Positions 1 to 8,542 of a stretch of DNA of 64,000 bases are shown piece after piece. Source of the DNA: Halapricum hydrolyticum (GTDB lineage: Archaea; Halobacteriota; Halobacteria; Halobacteriales; Haloarculaceae). The notes beneath the pieces are model-generated. The model saw only the letters and a list, made by a program, of their open reading frames with translations, did no database searches and was not told the origin of the DNA. The position numbers and the translations under genes are program-made. Numbering within the stretch: position 1 is the stretch's first letter; every line of letters begins with the position of its first letter. Location of the stretch: contig JAOPKD010000011.1 in the NCBI GenBank assembly GCA_025517565.1, forward strand, positions 23,838 through 87,837, given 5' to 3'.

Positions 1-977
1 TGGTCGAACAGCGCCGCAACTTCAAGGGAACGGCCCTGTTCACGCTGGCACATCGGGAGTTCGACCGCACGTCGCTCGATGGCGACTCGTTCGACCACGC
101 GCACGAGGCGACTCGACTAGCCGACTGGCTGCTCGACAACCAGTGTCCAGGCTACAGTGGGTTCTGCGGTGGACACCGCCACGAGAACCAGCACCTCGAC
201 CACCGGACGTTGCCGACCGAGCCCGACGTCGTGTCGACCTCCTACGGCGTCAAGGCACTGCTCGCGGCGGCCGAGTACGATCCGGAATACGCGGACGTCG
301 CACGCACGGCTGAGGCGTTCTTGCTCGAGGACATGCACTACCGCGAGGTCGAGGACGGCGCGAAGATAGACTACTACCCGAAAGACACGGCCGACCACTA
401 CACGCTCAACGCCGGCGCGCTCGCCGCCCGGACGCTCGTGGACCTCTACGCGCACGTCGGCGACGATCCGCTCCGCGAGCGGGCACGGAAACTCCTCGAT
501 TACGTCGTCGCGCGCCAGACCGACAGCGGCGGGTGGTACTACCGCGACCCGCCCGACGCGTCCCATCTCTCGATGGACACCCATCACAACGGGTTCGTCA
601 TCGAGTGTCTCCAGCGGTACCGCGAGGTCACGGACTCGCGGCGATACGACGAGACGCTCAATCGCGCGGTCGAGTTCTTTCAGGACGCGCTGTTCGAGGC
701 GGACGGCGCGCCGCGCTTCGACGAGTCCACAGCGTACCCGCGAGACGTCCACGCGGCCGCGCAGGGGATTCTCGTGTTCACGTACGCCGGTGACCTGCAG
801 TTCGCACGCCGAATCATCGACTGGACGCTGGAGCACCTCTATGCCGGGGACGGACGGTTCTACGTCCAGAAACGCCGCTTCTACACGAAGCGGATCACCC
901 TGATGCGGTGGTGTCAGGCCTGGATGGCCTACGCACTCGCGGTATACTGCCGGTCGGCGGAAGCTGGTGGAGAGTGA
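1..977 (+). CDS. alpha/alpha-toroid carbohydrate-active protein, 5' truncated by window edge
   Basis: The frame is open from the first codon boundary (base 3) to the stop at 977, so the start lies upstream of the window. The visible part is about 324 residues, rich in Trp, Tyr and His, with regularly spaced amphipathic helices such as LAARTLVDLYAHVGD and SHLSMDTHHNGFVIEC. That is the look of an (alpha/alpha)6 barrel of the glucuronyl C5-epimerase or heparinase-like type found in haloarchaeal polysaccharide clusters. No catalytic residue can be assigned. The downstream ATP-grasp, AlkP-fold and glmS genes fit a role in surface glycan synthesis or modification. The function is inference; that a gene is present is very likely. 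Confidence 0.75.
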   Translation, partial: VEQRRNFKGTALFTLAHREFDRTSLDGDSFDHAHEATRLADWLLDNQCPGYSGFCGGHRHENQHLDHRTLPTEPDVVSTSYGVKALLAAAEYDPEYADVARTAEAFLLEDMHYREVEDGAKIDYYPKDTADHYTLNAGALAARTLVDLYAHVGDDPLRERARKLLDYVVARQTDSGGWYYRDPPDASHLSMDTHHNGFVIECLQRYREVTDSRRYDETLNRAVEFFQDALFEADGAPRFDESTAYPRDVHAAAQGILVFTYAGDLQFARRIIDWTLEHLYAGDGRFYVQKRRFYTKRITLMRWCQAWMAYALAVYCRSAEAGGE

Positions 978-1165
978 TCTCCCCGAGACCCGGACACGAG
1001 CCAACGCTCGGGAGAGCCAGATCTCCCGACGGGCGACCGAGCAGGACGTCGACGGCAGCCACGCTCAGAGGATGAACGTATGAGATCCCCGCTGAACTGG
1101 AACGGTAGGCGTGTGGCTTCGGTGAGTGCGGCCTGAGTGAGTCCCATGTCAGCGTCTTCGGTCGC

Positions 1166-1190
1166 TGATTATATATTTGATATATAGTCC
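1166..1190. promoter_or_regulatory. AT-rich promoter-like segment in the 978-1240 gap
   Basis: The 263-bp gap between the toroid gene and the convergent GAF-regulator gene has no convincing gene. Its only feature is a run of overlapping TATA-like words around 1166-1190, which stands out against a GC-rich background. No start codon with a good reading frame sits about 27 bp away on either strand, so this may be termination or spacer DNA rather than a working promoter. Confidence 0.25.
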
Positions 1191-1240
1191 TGAGTCGGTC
1201 GGAGAGGATGTCCACATGAAGAACGCGTGTTCACAGTCGA

Positions 1241-2110
1241 TCAGCCGAAACACTCCGTCGAATGCTCCTTCAGCAAGTCCAACAGCGGTTCGATCTCATG
1301 GAAGCGCGGACCCCGTGCGACGACGTCCGAGTCGCGATCCCACTCGATATAGCCAGCGTGTGCCAGTTTCGGGAGATGCACGTGGTACAGCAGCTTCTCG
1401 TCGTCTTCGGCGCAGGTTAGCTGTCTGAGCGTCTCGATATCGGTCACGGAGATTCCCTCCAGAAAGGCGATCAGGACGCATCGTCGCACTTGGTTGCTGA
1501 GAGTGTCCATTATCCCGTCTATGTGTGATGGAGACATACTGTACTCGTCAACGGTATCGCCGGTATCGCCGGTACCGTTGGTCGGCGGTCCGGTCCACTG
1601 ATGCAGTTCGTAGGTCACCCATTGGCCGTACATCTCGACCAGGATTACCTCCTCTCGAGTGAGCGGTTCGTCACGGGGCTCAGTACTTGCGAAACACAGC
1701 GTACCGTACAGGTCACCCTCGACGTTGACAGTCGTGCCGACGTAGCTCCCGAAGCCGAACGTCTCGTACGCCGGGTCACCGGCCCACCCCTCGGCCAGCG
1801 CGTCGTTGACGACCATCGTCCCCGCTGGATCCACGATCGTCTTCCGACAGTAGGTCGTTTCGAGCGGGACGTCTGTCTTCTCCTGCAGGTTGTCGGAGGG
1901 GCCGTGGACCACCTCGAAGCGTTGCGTCTCGGTATCCAGATCTATACGAGAGAAAAACCCGTACGGCAGCCCGAATTCGTCGGTTTCGTTCGCGAACAGC
2001 TGATCGAGTTTACTCCACAGATCGACGTGGGGCGCCAACAAACTGTTCCACACTCGCTGGATGTGGGCTAACTTCTCGTTCTGTGTGGGCGTGCTGATGG
2101 AATGGATCAT
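1241..2110 (-). CDS. GAF-domain protein with C-terminal haloarchaeal winged-helix (DUF7344-like)
   Basis: A 289-residue protein from ATG 2110. Residues about 30-165 form a GAF-type sensor domain, with segments like LETTYCRKTIVDPAGTMVV and FGFGSYVGTTVNVEGDLYGTLCFAS, as in haloarchaeal bacterio-opsin-activator-like regulators. After a Thr/Gly/Asp linker, residues about 200-289 look like the small winged helix common in haloarchaeal regulators (VRRCVLIAFLEG, LYHVHLPKLAHAGYIEWDRD). It probably senses a small ligand or redox signal and regulates transcription. The frame is open upstream to 2395, but that part overlaps the neighbouring gene in another frame; in-frame TTG codons near 2220 are alternatives. 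An AT-rich promoter-like stretch lies at about 2205-2225. Confidence 0.8.
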   Translation of the reverse strand: MIHSISTPTQNEKLAHIQRVWNSLLAPHVDLWSKLDQLFANETDEFGLPYGFFSRIDLDTETQRFEVVHGPSDNLQEKTDVPLETTYCRKTIVDPAGTMVVNDALAEGWAGDPAYETFGFGSYVGTTVNVEGDLYGTLCFASTEPRDEPLTREEVILVEMYGQWVTYELHQWTGPPTNGTGDTGDTVDEYSMSPSHIDGIMDTLSNQVRRCVLIAFLEGISVTDIETLRQLTCAEDDEKLLYHVHLPKLAHAGYIEWDRDSDVVARGPRFHEIEPLLDLLKEHSTECFG

Positions 2111-2240
2111 TGCTCTAGCATCCGCATCACAATATTGGACATGGGTGTCGGCCAGCGCATTGGAGATCCTCTCGCTGGTGTTCAACGCGAGATGTGTTAT
2201 TATGTTACCTAGCAACAAACTATTTACGGCGGATTTCTCG

Positions 2241-3470
2241 CTATGGAAGAATATGTTGTCGTATCGACTGTGTAGCCAGATAGGCACCCTGCAGGAGCGC
2301 ACCGACGGTCGGAACCGGATCGTCGAGAGAGACGAACGTGTGGTGCGTCGTTCCAAACGAACGAACGAACGGGACAAGTGCCCCGAGGTGACCACTGGCG
2401 AGGTGCTCTCCGAGCCATTTGAGGTCCTCGTAGAGCAATCGGCGCTGGAGAATGTCGGTCCGATAGGCCCCGACGTCGATCAGCGGTGACGGATCGAGGC
2501 CCCTGAGCAGGAGATAGTGGAACCACGGGATGTCCACGCCGCTCTCGACGGCGAACGGGAGCGAGCCCCAGTATCTGCCGTTGACCTCGATGACGTAGAA
2601 CTCCCCGTCCGGCGTCCGCATAAACTCCACCATTACCGGCCCCGTCCAGTCGAGGCGGTCGAGCACGCGCTCGGTGTATTCGAGCATCGTCGGCTCGCGA
2701 ACCGCTGCCAGCAGCGCCGAGTTCCCGCCCGAGGCGGGGTAGGTCCGGAGTCGCTCCTCCTGGAAGTACGTCAGTACGTCACCGCCGTCCGCGAGCGCGA
2801 CCGTCGTGGTCGTCGTTCCCGGCACGTACTCCTGGACGATGGGATAGCGCCCCTCCGCGTGGTCCTGTTCGCGGCTGAGCCGCCGATAGGTTCGTCGCAG
2901 CTCCGCGGGCGAGTGGACGTAGTTCTCGTCACCGACGAGCGTCACCGTATAGCCGGTGTCGTGAAGGTGGCTCTTGCAACGGGGCTTGACCAGCGCCGGG
3001 TATTCGATCTCGTCCGCGATCGCAGCGACGTCGTTCATATCGGTCGGACTGTACGTCTCCGGCGTCGGCACGTCGATCGAGGCGAGCGCGTCCGCGAGTT
3101 TTCCCTTGTCGAACGCCCGGTCGAACGTCTCCCAGTCTTCGACGGCGACAGTCGTCCCCGTCCGCTCGATCCGTTCCTTGTACCGTGAGAGGATGAGCGA
3201 GGAGTGATCGGCGGCCGGAATAACGGCGACGTAGTCGGACCGATGCAGGTGATCGACGAGGTGATCGACGAACGCCGTATGATCCGAGTCGGGATCAGGG
3301 TGGACGTACGTCTCGTCGCTATACCGCGAGAACATCCCCAGCGACCATCGGGAGCGGCCGCCAGCGGTGATGGGCACGTGTTTGCTACCCAGCGATCGGA
3401 TCACGCTCATCGCACACTGCGTGTCGCTATCCAGGACGAGAACGCCGTCGGTACTGTCCCGAGAGGTCAC
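2241..3470 (-). CDS. ATP-grasp carboxylate-amine ligase-like protein
   Basis: 409 residues. The N-terminal pre-ATP-grasp domain (VLVLDSDTQCAMSVIRSLG) is followed by ATP-grasp features: the lysine-bearing YPALVKPRCKSH, the QEYVPG strand, and the metal-binding VMVEFMRTPDGEFYVIEVNGRYWGS, where E and N of EVNGR are the usual Mg ligands. This is the haloarchaeal family annotated as carboxylate-amine ligase or carbamoyl-phosphate-synthase-like. Its start overlaps the stop of the upstream gene by four bases (ATGA at 3467-3470), so the two are translationally coupled. The partner is also an ATP-grasp protein. Together they probably link acyl groups to amines during glycan or lipid-glycan decoration; the substrate cannot be read from sequence. 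Confidence 0.85.
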   Translation of the reverse strand: MTSRDSTDGVLVLDSDTQCAMSVIRSLGSKHVPITAGGRSRWSLGMFSRYSDETYVHPDPDSDHTAFVDHLVDHLHRSDYVAVIPAADHSSLILSRYKERIERTGTTVAVEDWETFDRAFDKGKLADALASIDVPTPETYSPTDMNDVAAIADEIEYPALVKPRCKSHLHDTGYTVTLVGDENYVHSPAELRRTYRRLSREQDHAEGRYPIVQEYVPGTTTTTVALADGGDVLTYFQEERLRTYPASGGNSALLAAVREPTMLEYTERVLDRLDWTGPVMVEFMRTPDGEFYVIEVNGRYWGSLPFAVESGVDIPWFHYLLLRGLDPSPLIDVGAYRTDILQRRLLYEDLKWLGEHLASGHLGALVPFVRSFGTTHHTFVSLDDPVPTVGALLQGAYLATQSIRQHILP

Positions 3471-4552
3471 GCGATCCCCCTCCGTTCGGACGCGAGAACG
3501 CCGTGGTGTCGATAGAACCGGCGCACGCGGTCGTCAGCGAGGAGCGGACCGTGTGCCTGTATGTCTGCGTCGACCGACTGTGGATCCCCTTCGAGCACCG
3601 TGACGGACCCCGCGTCGTCCCGGACGACGACGTCCCAGCCCACGTGTGGCCACAGCCGGCCGTACGTCCCGGCGAGTTCGCGGACGGACGCGTTGATCTG
3701 CTCCCATCCGGGGACGGTGCAGTCGGCGATCTGGGTCCCGGTCTCGGGGTGACTGTCGTTCCAGCCCTCGACGGTCGTCTCACTGTGTGAGTTCGCCACA
3801 GCCCTGCTCAGCGTCCCGGTATCGGGATCGATTTCGGCGCTGAGCCCGCCCGCCCCCCAGTTGTCGATATGTCCGCTCGAAGGTGTCCCGAATCGATGGA
3901 CCGCTCTGGCGACGAACGGCTCACCGGTTTCGGGATCGATCATCGTGAGAAACCGGATCGTGTTCGTCGAGTCCGGGGCGATACGTGCCGCGTACTCGGC
4001 CTGGCTGACGTGTTCGGTGAGGAGTCGGTCCCGGCCCTCGATCAGCGTCTCGTACAGGGTCGTCCGTTCGATCGGGCGACCGTCGAGACGGAGTTGTCCG
4101 TCCAGTCTGTCGATTCGCTGTATCTCGTCACCCCTGGCGGCCTGTATGGGTTTCGCGATGGCGGGGGCGTCCGCCAGTCTCTCGAGGAACTGTTCGAACG
4201 AATCGGTTTCCGGGATCCCCGGGACATCGACGAACGTGCCGTCCATGACGACTCCGTGGATGTCTGCGAGGAGGTGGTCGTGCGTCGGCGAAACGAGCAG
4301 GTGAAACAGCAATTTGTTCGCCAGGGCTTCTGTATAGGGATCGTCGATACCCCTGACCCGGCGGTACTCGACGTCCGACAGGTACTGCTCTACAGTCCCG
4401 GGTGTGAGATCCCAGATGGCGTCTTTCGAGGAGAGAAACCCGTGCCGGTAGAGCCACAACCGACGCTCCCACGTGAGACCGGGCTGTTCGACCCCTCGAA
4501 TCTCGGTCGCGAGGGCCGAGCGGACCGACTCGAGAAGTGTGCGCAACCCCAT
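3467..4552 (-). CDS. sugar-transfer-associated ATP-grasp family protein
   Basis: 361 residues. It matches the general plan of the sugar-transfer-associated ATP-grasp family: an N-terminal helical part (WERRLWLYRHGFLSSKD), a central lysine segment (APAIAKPIQAARG), then RIAPDSTNTIRFLTMID and a C-terminal segment with VGWDVVVRDDAGSVTVLEGD, where the D and E resemble ATP-grasp metal ligands. It forms a two-gene operon with the ATP-grasp gene downstream, overlapping it by four bases. Its start is 156 bp from the divergent AlkP-fold gene. Such proteins occur in exopolysaccharide clusters and are thought to add amino-acid or acyl groups to sugars. Family assignment fairly sure; substrate unknown. 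Confidence 0.75.
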   Translation of the reverse strand: MGLRTLLESVRSALATEIRGVEQPGLTWERRLWLYRHGFLSSKDAIWDLTPGTVEQYLSDVEYRRVRGIDDPYTEALANKLLFHLLVSPTHDHLLADIHGVVMDGTFVDVPGIPETDSFEQFLERLADAPAIAKPIQAARGDEIQRIDRLDGQLRLDGRPIERTTLYETLIEGRDRLLTEHVSQAEYAARIAPDSTNTIRFLTMIDPETGEPFVARAVHRFGTPSSGHIDNWGAGGLSAEIDPDTGTLSRAVANSHSETTVEGWNDSHPETGTQIADCTVPGWEQINASVRELAGTYGRLWPHVGWDVVVRDDAGSVTVLEGDPQSVDADIQAHGPLLADDRVRRFYRHHGVLASERRGIA

Positions 4553-4708
4553 TGTCGACGACGTTGGATCCCGCAGGCGTTGTTATGATCCCCATTCACC
4601 CGCGACGGCGGGCTGTCACGACGGAATACGAGTACTACTGGATCGATCCGATGGTAGCAAACAGCTTACAACACGGCTGTGACGCTATCCTCGACCGACA
4701 GCAACTGC

Positions 4709-5650
4709 ATGATCTCCACACGGCAACTCAAACAGGCACTCACGTGGGCCATCGAGAGCCCGAACCTCCTCGTGAGAGAGGTGAACCGACTGTACTACAC
4801 GCGCGGCTACAGACGCTCGTTCAACCACGACGGCATCGACGTCGTCGCCGAGGACTGGGACACGCTGATCGTCCTCGACGCGTGCCGATACGATCTCTTC
4901 GCGGAGCGGTCCACGCTCCCAGGAACATTGCGCGCGCGCGAGTCACGGGCGGCCCACACCTCCGAGTTCATCCGGGGGAACTTCCACGAACGGGACCTGA
5001 CGGACACCGTCTACGTGACCGCGAGTCCGATCCTCCAGCGTGGGTACCCCGAGAGATACAATCCGGAGTTTCACGCCGTGGTCAACGTCTGGCAGGAGGA
5101 CGGCTGGGACGAGGAGTCGAACTCCGTCCATCCGGAGACGATGGTCGAGTACGCACTCGACGCCGCGGAGCAATACCCCCAGAAACGACTCGTCGTCCAC
5201 TTCATGCAACCGCACTACCCGTTTATCGCGTCCGATACGGAACTGGACAAACAGACCGTACCTGACCCGACCGAGATCACGACCGATATCTGGAACGAGA
5301 TGATGTACAAATCGGCCGACATCGACCCCGAGACAATTGTCGACGCCTACCGGGCGAACTTCGATCTGGTCGTTCCGTACGTCCAGCAACTGCTCGACGA
5401 ACTGTCGGGAAAGACGGTCGTGACGTCTGACCACGGCAATATGCTCGGCGAGCGGTCCTGGCCGCTGCCGATCCGCGAGTGGGGACATCCACCTGGCGTA
5501 TACACCCCTGAACTCGTCCGTGTCCCCTGGCTGGAGTACGAGTCGGGGCCGCGGCGGACGATCGTCGCCGAACCCCCCGAAAGCGACACGGCAGACATCG
5601 AAGACGACGTCGTTCGTGACCGGCTCCGACAGCTCGGCTACGCAGAGTGA
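4709..5650 (+). CDS. AlkP-superfamily (sulfatase-like) protein of haloarchaeal glycan clusters
   Basis: 313 residues from ATG 4709. A GTG at 4679 in the same frame is an alternative, but a TATA-like TTACAA at about 4666 places the transcript start near 4690, favouring the ATG. The alkaline-phosphatase fold is marked by WDTLIVLDACRYDLF near the N-terminus (metal-binding D and catalytic-position residue), VHFMQPHYPF in the middle and VVTSDHGNMLGE near the end. It lacks a signal peptide and membrane segment, so it is probably cytoplasmic. Family members are sulfatases, phosphodiesterases or phosphoglycerol transferases. The divergent ATP-grasp pair and downstream glmS suggest surface-polymer metabolism. 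Confidence 0.8.
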   Translation: MISTRQLKQALTWAIESPNLLVREVNRLYYTRGYRRSFNHDGIDVVAEDWDTLIVLDACRYDLFAERSTLPGTLRARESRAAHTSEFIRGNFHERDLTDTVYVTASPILQRGYPERYNPEFHAVVNVWQEDGWDEESNSVHPETMVEYALDAAEQYPQKRLVVHFMQPHYPFIASDTELDKQTVPDPTEITTDIWNEMMYKSADIDPETIVDAYRANFDLVVPYVQQLLDELSGKTVVTSDHGNMLGERSWPLPIREWGHPPGVYTPELVRVPWLEYESGPRRTIVAEPPESDTADIEDDVVRDRLRQLGYAE

Positions 5651-6070
5651 GTCGGCAGTGGTAGCAGATGACTGTCTTCGCCACAGGGAACACACACGGC
5701 ACCGACGACAGCGGCCAGCGACTCCAGTCCGATCCTCGCTGTGACGGAGAACGGTAAACATCGATTATCGGCGGACCAGCCGACCTCAGCCCCACAAGCC
5801 CGTTCATAACAAAGAGAATATTGAACCGTCTGTCTGTATGCGCCTCAGAAACGCGAATCGTGATCCAATGCGTGTGACCACGACTCGCAGCGCTACCTTC
5901 CGAACCCGTGTGCAACTCGCGCCTGGAAGTAACCCGGTGCAACGTTCGTCACAGACCTATCACTCGAAACGGCCGTCCGGTTCGAACGCTCACTGGCGGT
6001 CGTATTGGCTATCACATCACACTGAAGTGGCTGGGGACGTGTCCGCCATCACGTCGGGGGTGTCGATCTG
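5651..6070. other. 420-bp gene-free leader upstream of glmS
   Basis: No reading frame here has the amino-acid make-up of its neighbours. AT-rich TATA-like stretches occur around 5805-5825. The last 60 bases before glmS contain short repeats of a CATCAC word but no fold I can recognise. A long untranslated leader for glmS or a degenerate gene are both possible. Confidence 0.4.
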
Positions 6071-7882
6071 ATGTGTGGGATCACTGCCCGGATCGGGAGA
6101 GACGACTCGCTCGACGCGCTGCTGACCTCACTCCAGAACCTCGAATACCGCGGGTACGATTCGGCGGGTATCGCCATCCAGAACGGGACAGGCATCGAGA
6201 TCAACAAGCGTGAAGGCCAGGTTTCGGAGCTGCAGTCCGAACTCGCCGCGGGTAACGTCGACGGGCCGGTCGGTATCGGCCACACGCGCTGGAGTACACA
6301 CGGCCCGCCGACTGACGACAACGCCCACCCACACACCGGCTGTCACGGGCGGGTCGCGGCCGTCCACAACGGGATCATCGAGAACTACACCGAACTCCGT
6401 GAGGGACTGCAGGATCGCGGCCACGAGTTCACCAGCGACACCGACACGGAAGTGATCCCCCACCTCGTCGAGGAGCGACTCGCCGCGGGCCAGGACCCCG
6501 AGTCCGCCTTCCGCGACGCGGTCGACCAGCTCGACGGGAGCTACGCCATCGCGCTGCTGGTCGACGGCGATCCAACGGTGTACGCGACCCGGGACGGCTC
6601 GCCGCTGGTAATCGGAGACGGTCAGTCGGCGAATTACCTGGCCAGTGACGTCCCCGCGTTCCTGGAGTTCACCGACCGCGTCGTCTATCTGGAGGACAAC
6701 GACATCGCTGTGATCACGCCCAGGAGCTACCGGATCACCGACGTCGACGGTACCCCCGTCTCCCGTTCGGTCGAGACCGTCGATTGGGATCCCGAAGACG
6801 CCGAGAAGGGGAGTTACGACCACTACATGCTCAAGGAGATCCACGAGCAGCCGATGGCTCTCCGACAGACGTTGCACGGACGGATCGACGGCGACGACGT
6901 CGTTCTCGACGACTTCCCACCGGGGTCGTTCGAGGACGTCTCGAACGTCCAGTTCGTCGCCTGTGGAACCTCCTATCACGCGGGGATGTACGGCGAGCGA
7001 CTGCTCTCGGACTGGGGGATCGACGCCGACACGTTCATCGCCAGCGAGTACGCCGCTTATCCTGCCCCCGTCGGCGAGGACACGCTGGTGATCGGTGTCA
7101 CCCAGTCCGGTGAGACGGCAGACACCCTGGAAGCGCTGCAGAGCGCCCGGGACCGTGGCGCGCGGACGCTCGCGCTGACGAACGTGATCGGATCCACCGC
7201 CGCCCGCACGTGTGACGACGCGCTGTTCATCCGTGCCGGGCCCGAGATCGGCGTCGCCGCCACCAAGACGTTCTCCTCGCAGGTCGCGACGCTGGTCCTC
7301 CTCGGGGAGCGGCTCGTTCGGGACGTCACCGGTGAGCCGACCGAGGGCCACGAGCAGCGCCTGCGCGCGCTCGAATCACTCCCGGAGAACGTCGAGTCGG
7401 TGATCGAAACCACCGACGCGAAAGACGTCAGCCGACGCTGCCTCGGTGACAACGGTCACTTCTTCATCGGCCGCGGGAGCGCCTTCTCGGTCGCCCTGGA
7501 GGGTGCCCTGAAATTCAAGGAGATCACTTACGAACACGCCGAAGGATTCGCCGCGGGAGAACTGAAACACGGTCCACTGGCGCTCGTGACTTCGGAGACG
7601 CCGGTATTCGCCATCGGTACGGGCCAGCACTTGAACCGGCTCGAGAGCAACGTCCGGGAGATCCAGACCCGCGGCGGACCAGTCGTCGCCGTCGGACCAC
7701 GCACGGCGTCGCAACTCGCACAGACGGCCGACGAGTTCCTCCCTGTCCCCGCGACGCATCCGGATCTGGTCGCTGCGCTCGCGAACGTCCAGCTCCAGCT
7801 GATCGCCTACCACGCCGCCAACGAGATGGGGCGCTCCATCGACAAACCGCGCAACCTCGCGAAGAGCGTGACCGTCGAGTAA
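6071..7882 (+). CDS. glmS: glutamine-fructose-6-phosphate aminotransferase (isomerizing)
   Basis: 603 residues, the usual length. The N-terminal glutaminase domain begins MCGITARIG, so after Met removal the catalytic Cys is residue 1. It continues with LEYRGYDSAG, GHTRWSTHGPP and AAVHNGIIENY. Two SIS domains follow: FVACGTSYHAGMYGE, VTQSGETADTLEAL and EIGVAATKTFSSQ in the first, GRGSAFSVALEGALKFKE in the second, ending in the typical NLAKSVTVE. It makes glucosamine-6-phosphate from fructose-6-phosphate and glutamine in the cytosol, the entry to UDP-GlcNAc and amino-sugar glycans. Its place beside a glycan-type cluster is consistent with supplying precursors for N-glycans or exopolymer. Confidence 0.97.
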   Translation: MCGITARIGRDDSLDALLTSLQNLEYRGYDSAGIAIQNGTGIEINKREGQVSELQSELAAGNVDGPVGIGHTRWSTHGPPTDDNAHPHTGCHGRVAAVHNGIIENYTELREGLQDRGHEFTSDTDTEVIPHLVEERLAAGQDPESAFRDAVDQLDGSYAIALLVDGDPTVYATRDGSPLVIGDGQSANYLASDVPAFLEFTDRVVYLEDNDIAVITPRSYRITDVDGTPVSRSVETVDWDPEDAEKGSYDHYMLKEIHEQPMALRQTLHGRIDGDDVVLDDFPPGSFEDVSNVQFVACGTSYHAGMYGERLLSDWGIDADTFIASEYAAYPAPVGEDTLVIGVTQSGETADTLEALQSARDRGARTLALTNVIGSTAARTCDDALFIRAGPEIGVAATKTFSSQVATLVLLGERLVRDVTGEPTEGHEQRLRALESLPENVESVIETTDAKDVSRRCLGDNGHFFIGRGSAFSVALEGALKFKEITYEHAEGFAAGELKHGPLALVTSETPVFAIGTGQHLNRLESNVREIQTRGGPVVAVGPRTASQLAQTADEFLPVPATHPDLVAALANVQLQLIAYHAANEMGRSIDKPRNLAKSVTVE

Positions 7883-7915
7883 TCGCCTACAGACTGATCG
7901 CGATACTACAACAAT

Positions 7916-8515
7916 ATGGCAGACGACAAAAGCGGCAGAGAAAACCAAGCGGATCGAGAGGGACAGAGACAGCGAGAACGGGAGATCGAGGCGGAACTAC
8001 AGCGCGGGGACGAACCCGAACCCCCGGTCGATACCTCCACGCTCGCCTTCTTCGAGACGGAGCTGGACACGGTAGCGTTCCCGGCAACGGGGGCAGAGAT
8101 CGTCGAGACGGTCGGTGATCGGCAGATCGAAGCCGAGACCGGCGTCTACACCGTCGCCGAACTGCTCCCGGAGACGGATGTCGAGACCTTCGAGTCGCCA
8201 GCCGCCGTCCGGACGCGGGTCCAGCGGCCGACGATCGCTTCGGCTATGAAACGGATCGTCGAGGCGGCTGAAGGGATTGAACAGGCGGACTTTCGTACGT
8301 CTCAGGGGGAGGCCTACGAGCGGACCTTTCTGGAACTGCAGGCGATCGACGCCGTCGACGACGACGAGGGCATCTCGGTGGTCCGGGACTGGGTCGTAGA
8401 ACAGATCGACAAGAAGGGCAAACTCCCGGGATCACGCGACGTGCGCCGGCGGGCGGCGAAGTACTGCCGGGCGAACGGCTATCAGGTCAGCAACGACGAG
8501 TGGCTCGGTGTGTGA
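7916..8515 (+). CDS. conserved haloarchaeal protein, DUF5789-like
   Basis: 199 residues with a strongly charged N-terminal 30-residue segment (SGRENQADREGQRQRERE). A conserved core follows: VAFPATGAEIVETVGDRQIE, YTVAELLPETD and VRTRVQRPTIASAMKRIVEA. It ends in a helical region closing with KYCRANGYQVSNDEWLGV. I recognise this as the haloarchaeal family with DUF5789-like sequence; no biochemical role is known to me. It lies 33 bp after glmS on the same strand and may be co-transcribed. It has no signal peptide, membrane segment or cysteine cluster, so it is a soluble cytoplasmic protein. Confidence 0.85.
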   Translation: MADDKSGRENQADREGQRQREREIEAELQRGDEPEPPVDTSTLAFFETELDTVAFPATGAEIVETVGDRQIEAETGVYTVAELLPETDVETFESPAAVRTRVQRPTIASAMKRIVEAAEGIEQADFRTSQGEAYERTFLELQAIDAVDDDEGISVVRDWVVEQIDKKGKLPGSRDVRRRAAKYCRANGYQVSNDEWLGV

Positions 8516-8542
8516 TGGCGGCTGACGCCCTCGGCGACGGAA

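Noticed and set aside
5651..6070. Possible glmS ribozyme or riboswitch in the leader
   Set aside because: The glmS ribozyme is bacterial, and none of its core sequence is visible.
6128..7351. Long reading frame antisense to glmS
   Set aside because: It mirrors glmS codon structure in GC-rich DNA, has no family resemblance and no promoter. The same applies to long antisense frames opposite hisS, the amidohydrolase, nadA and egsA.
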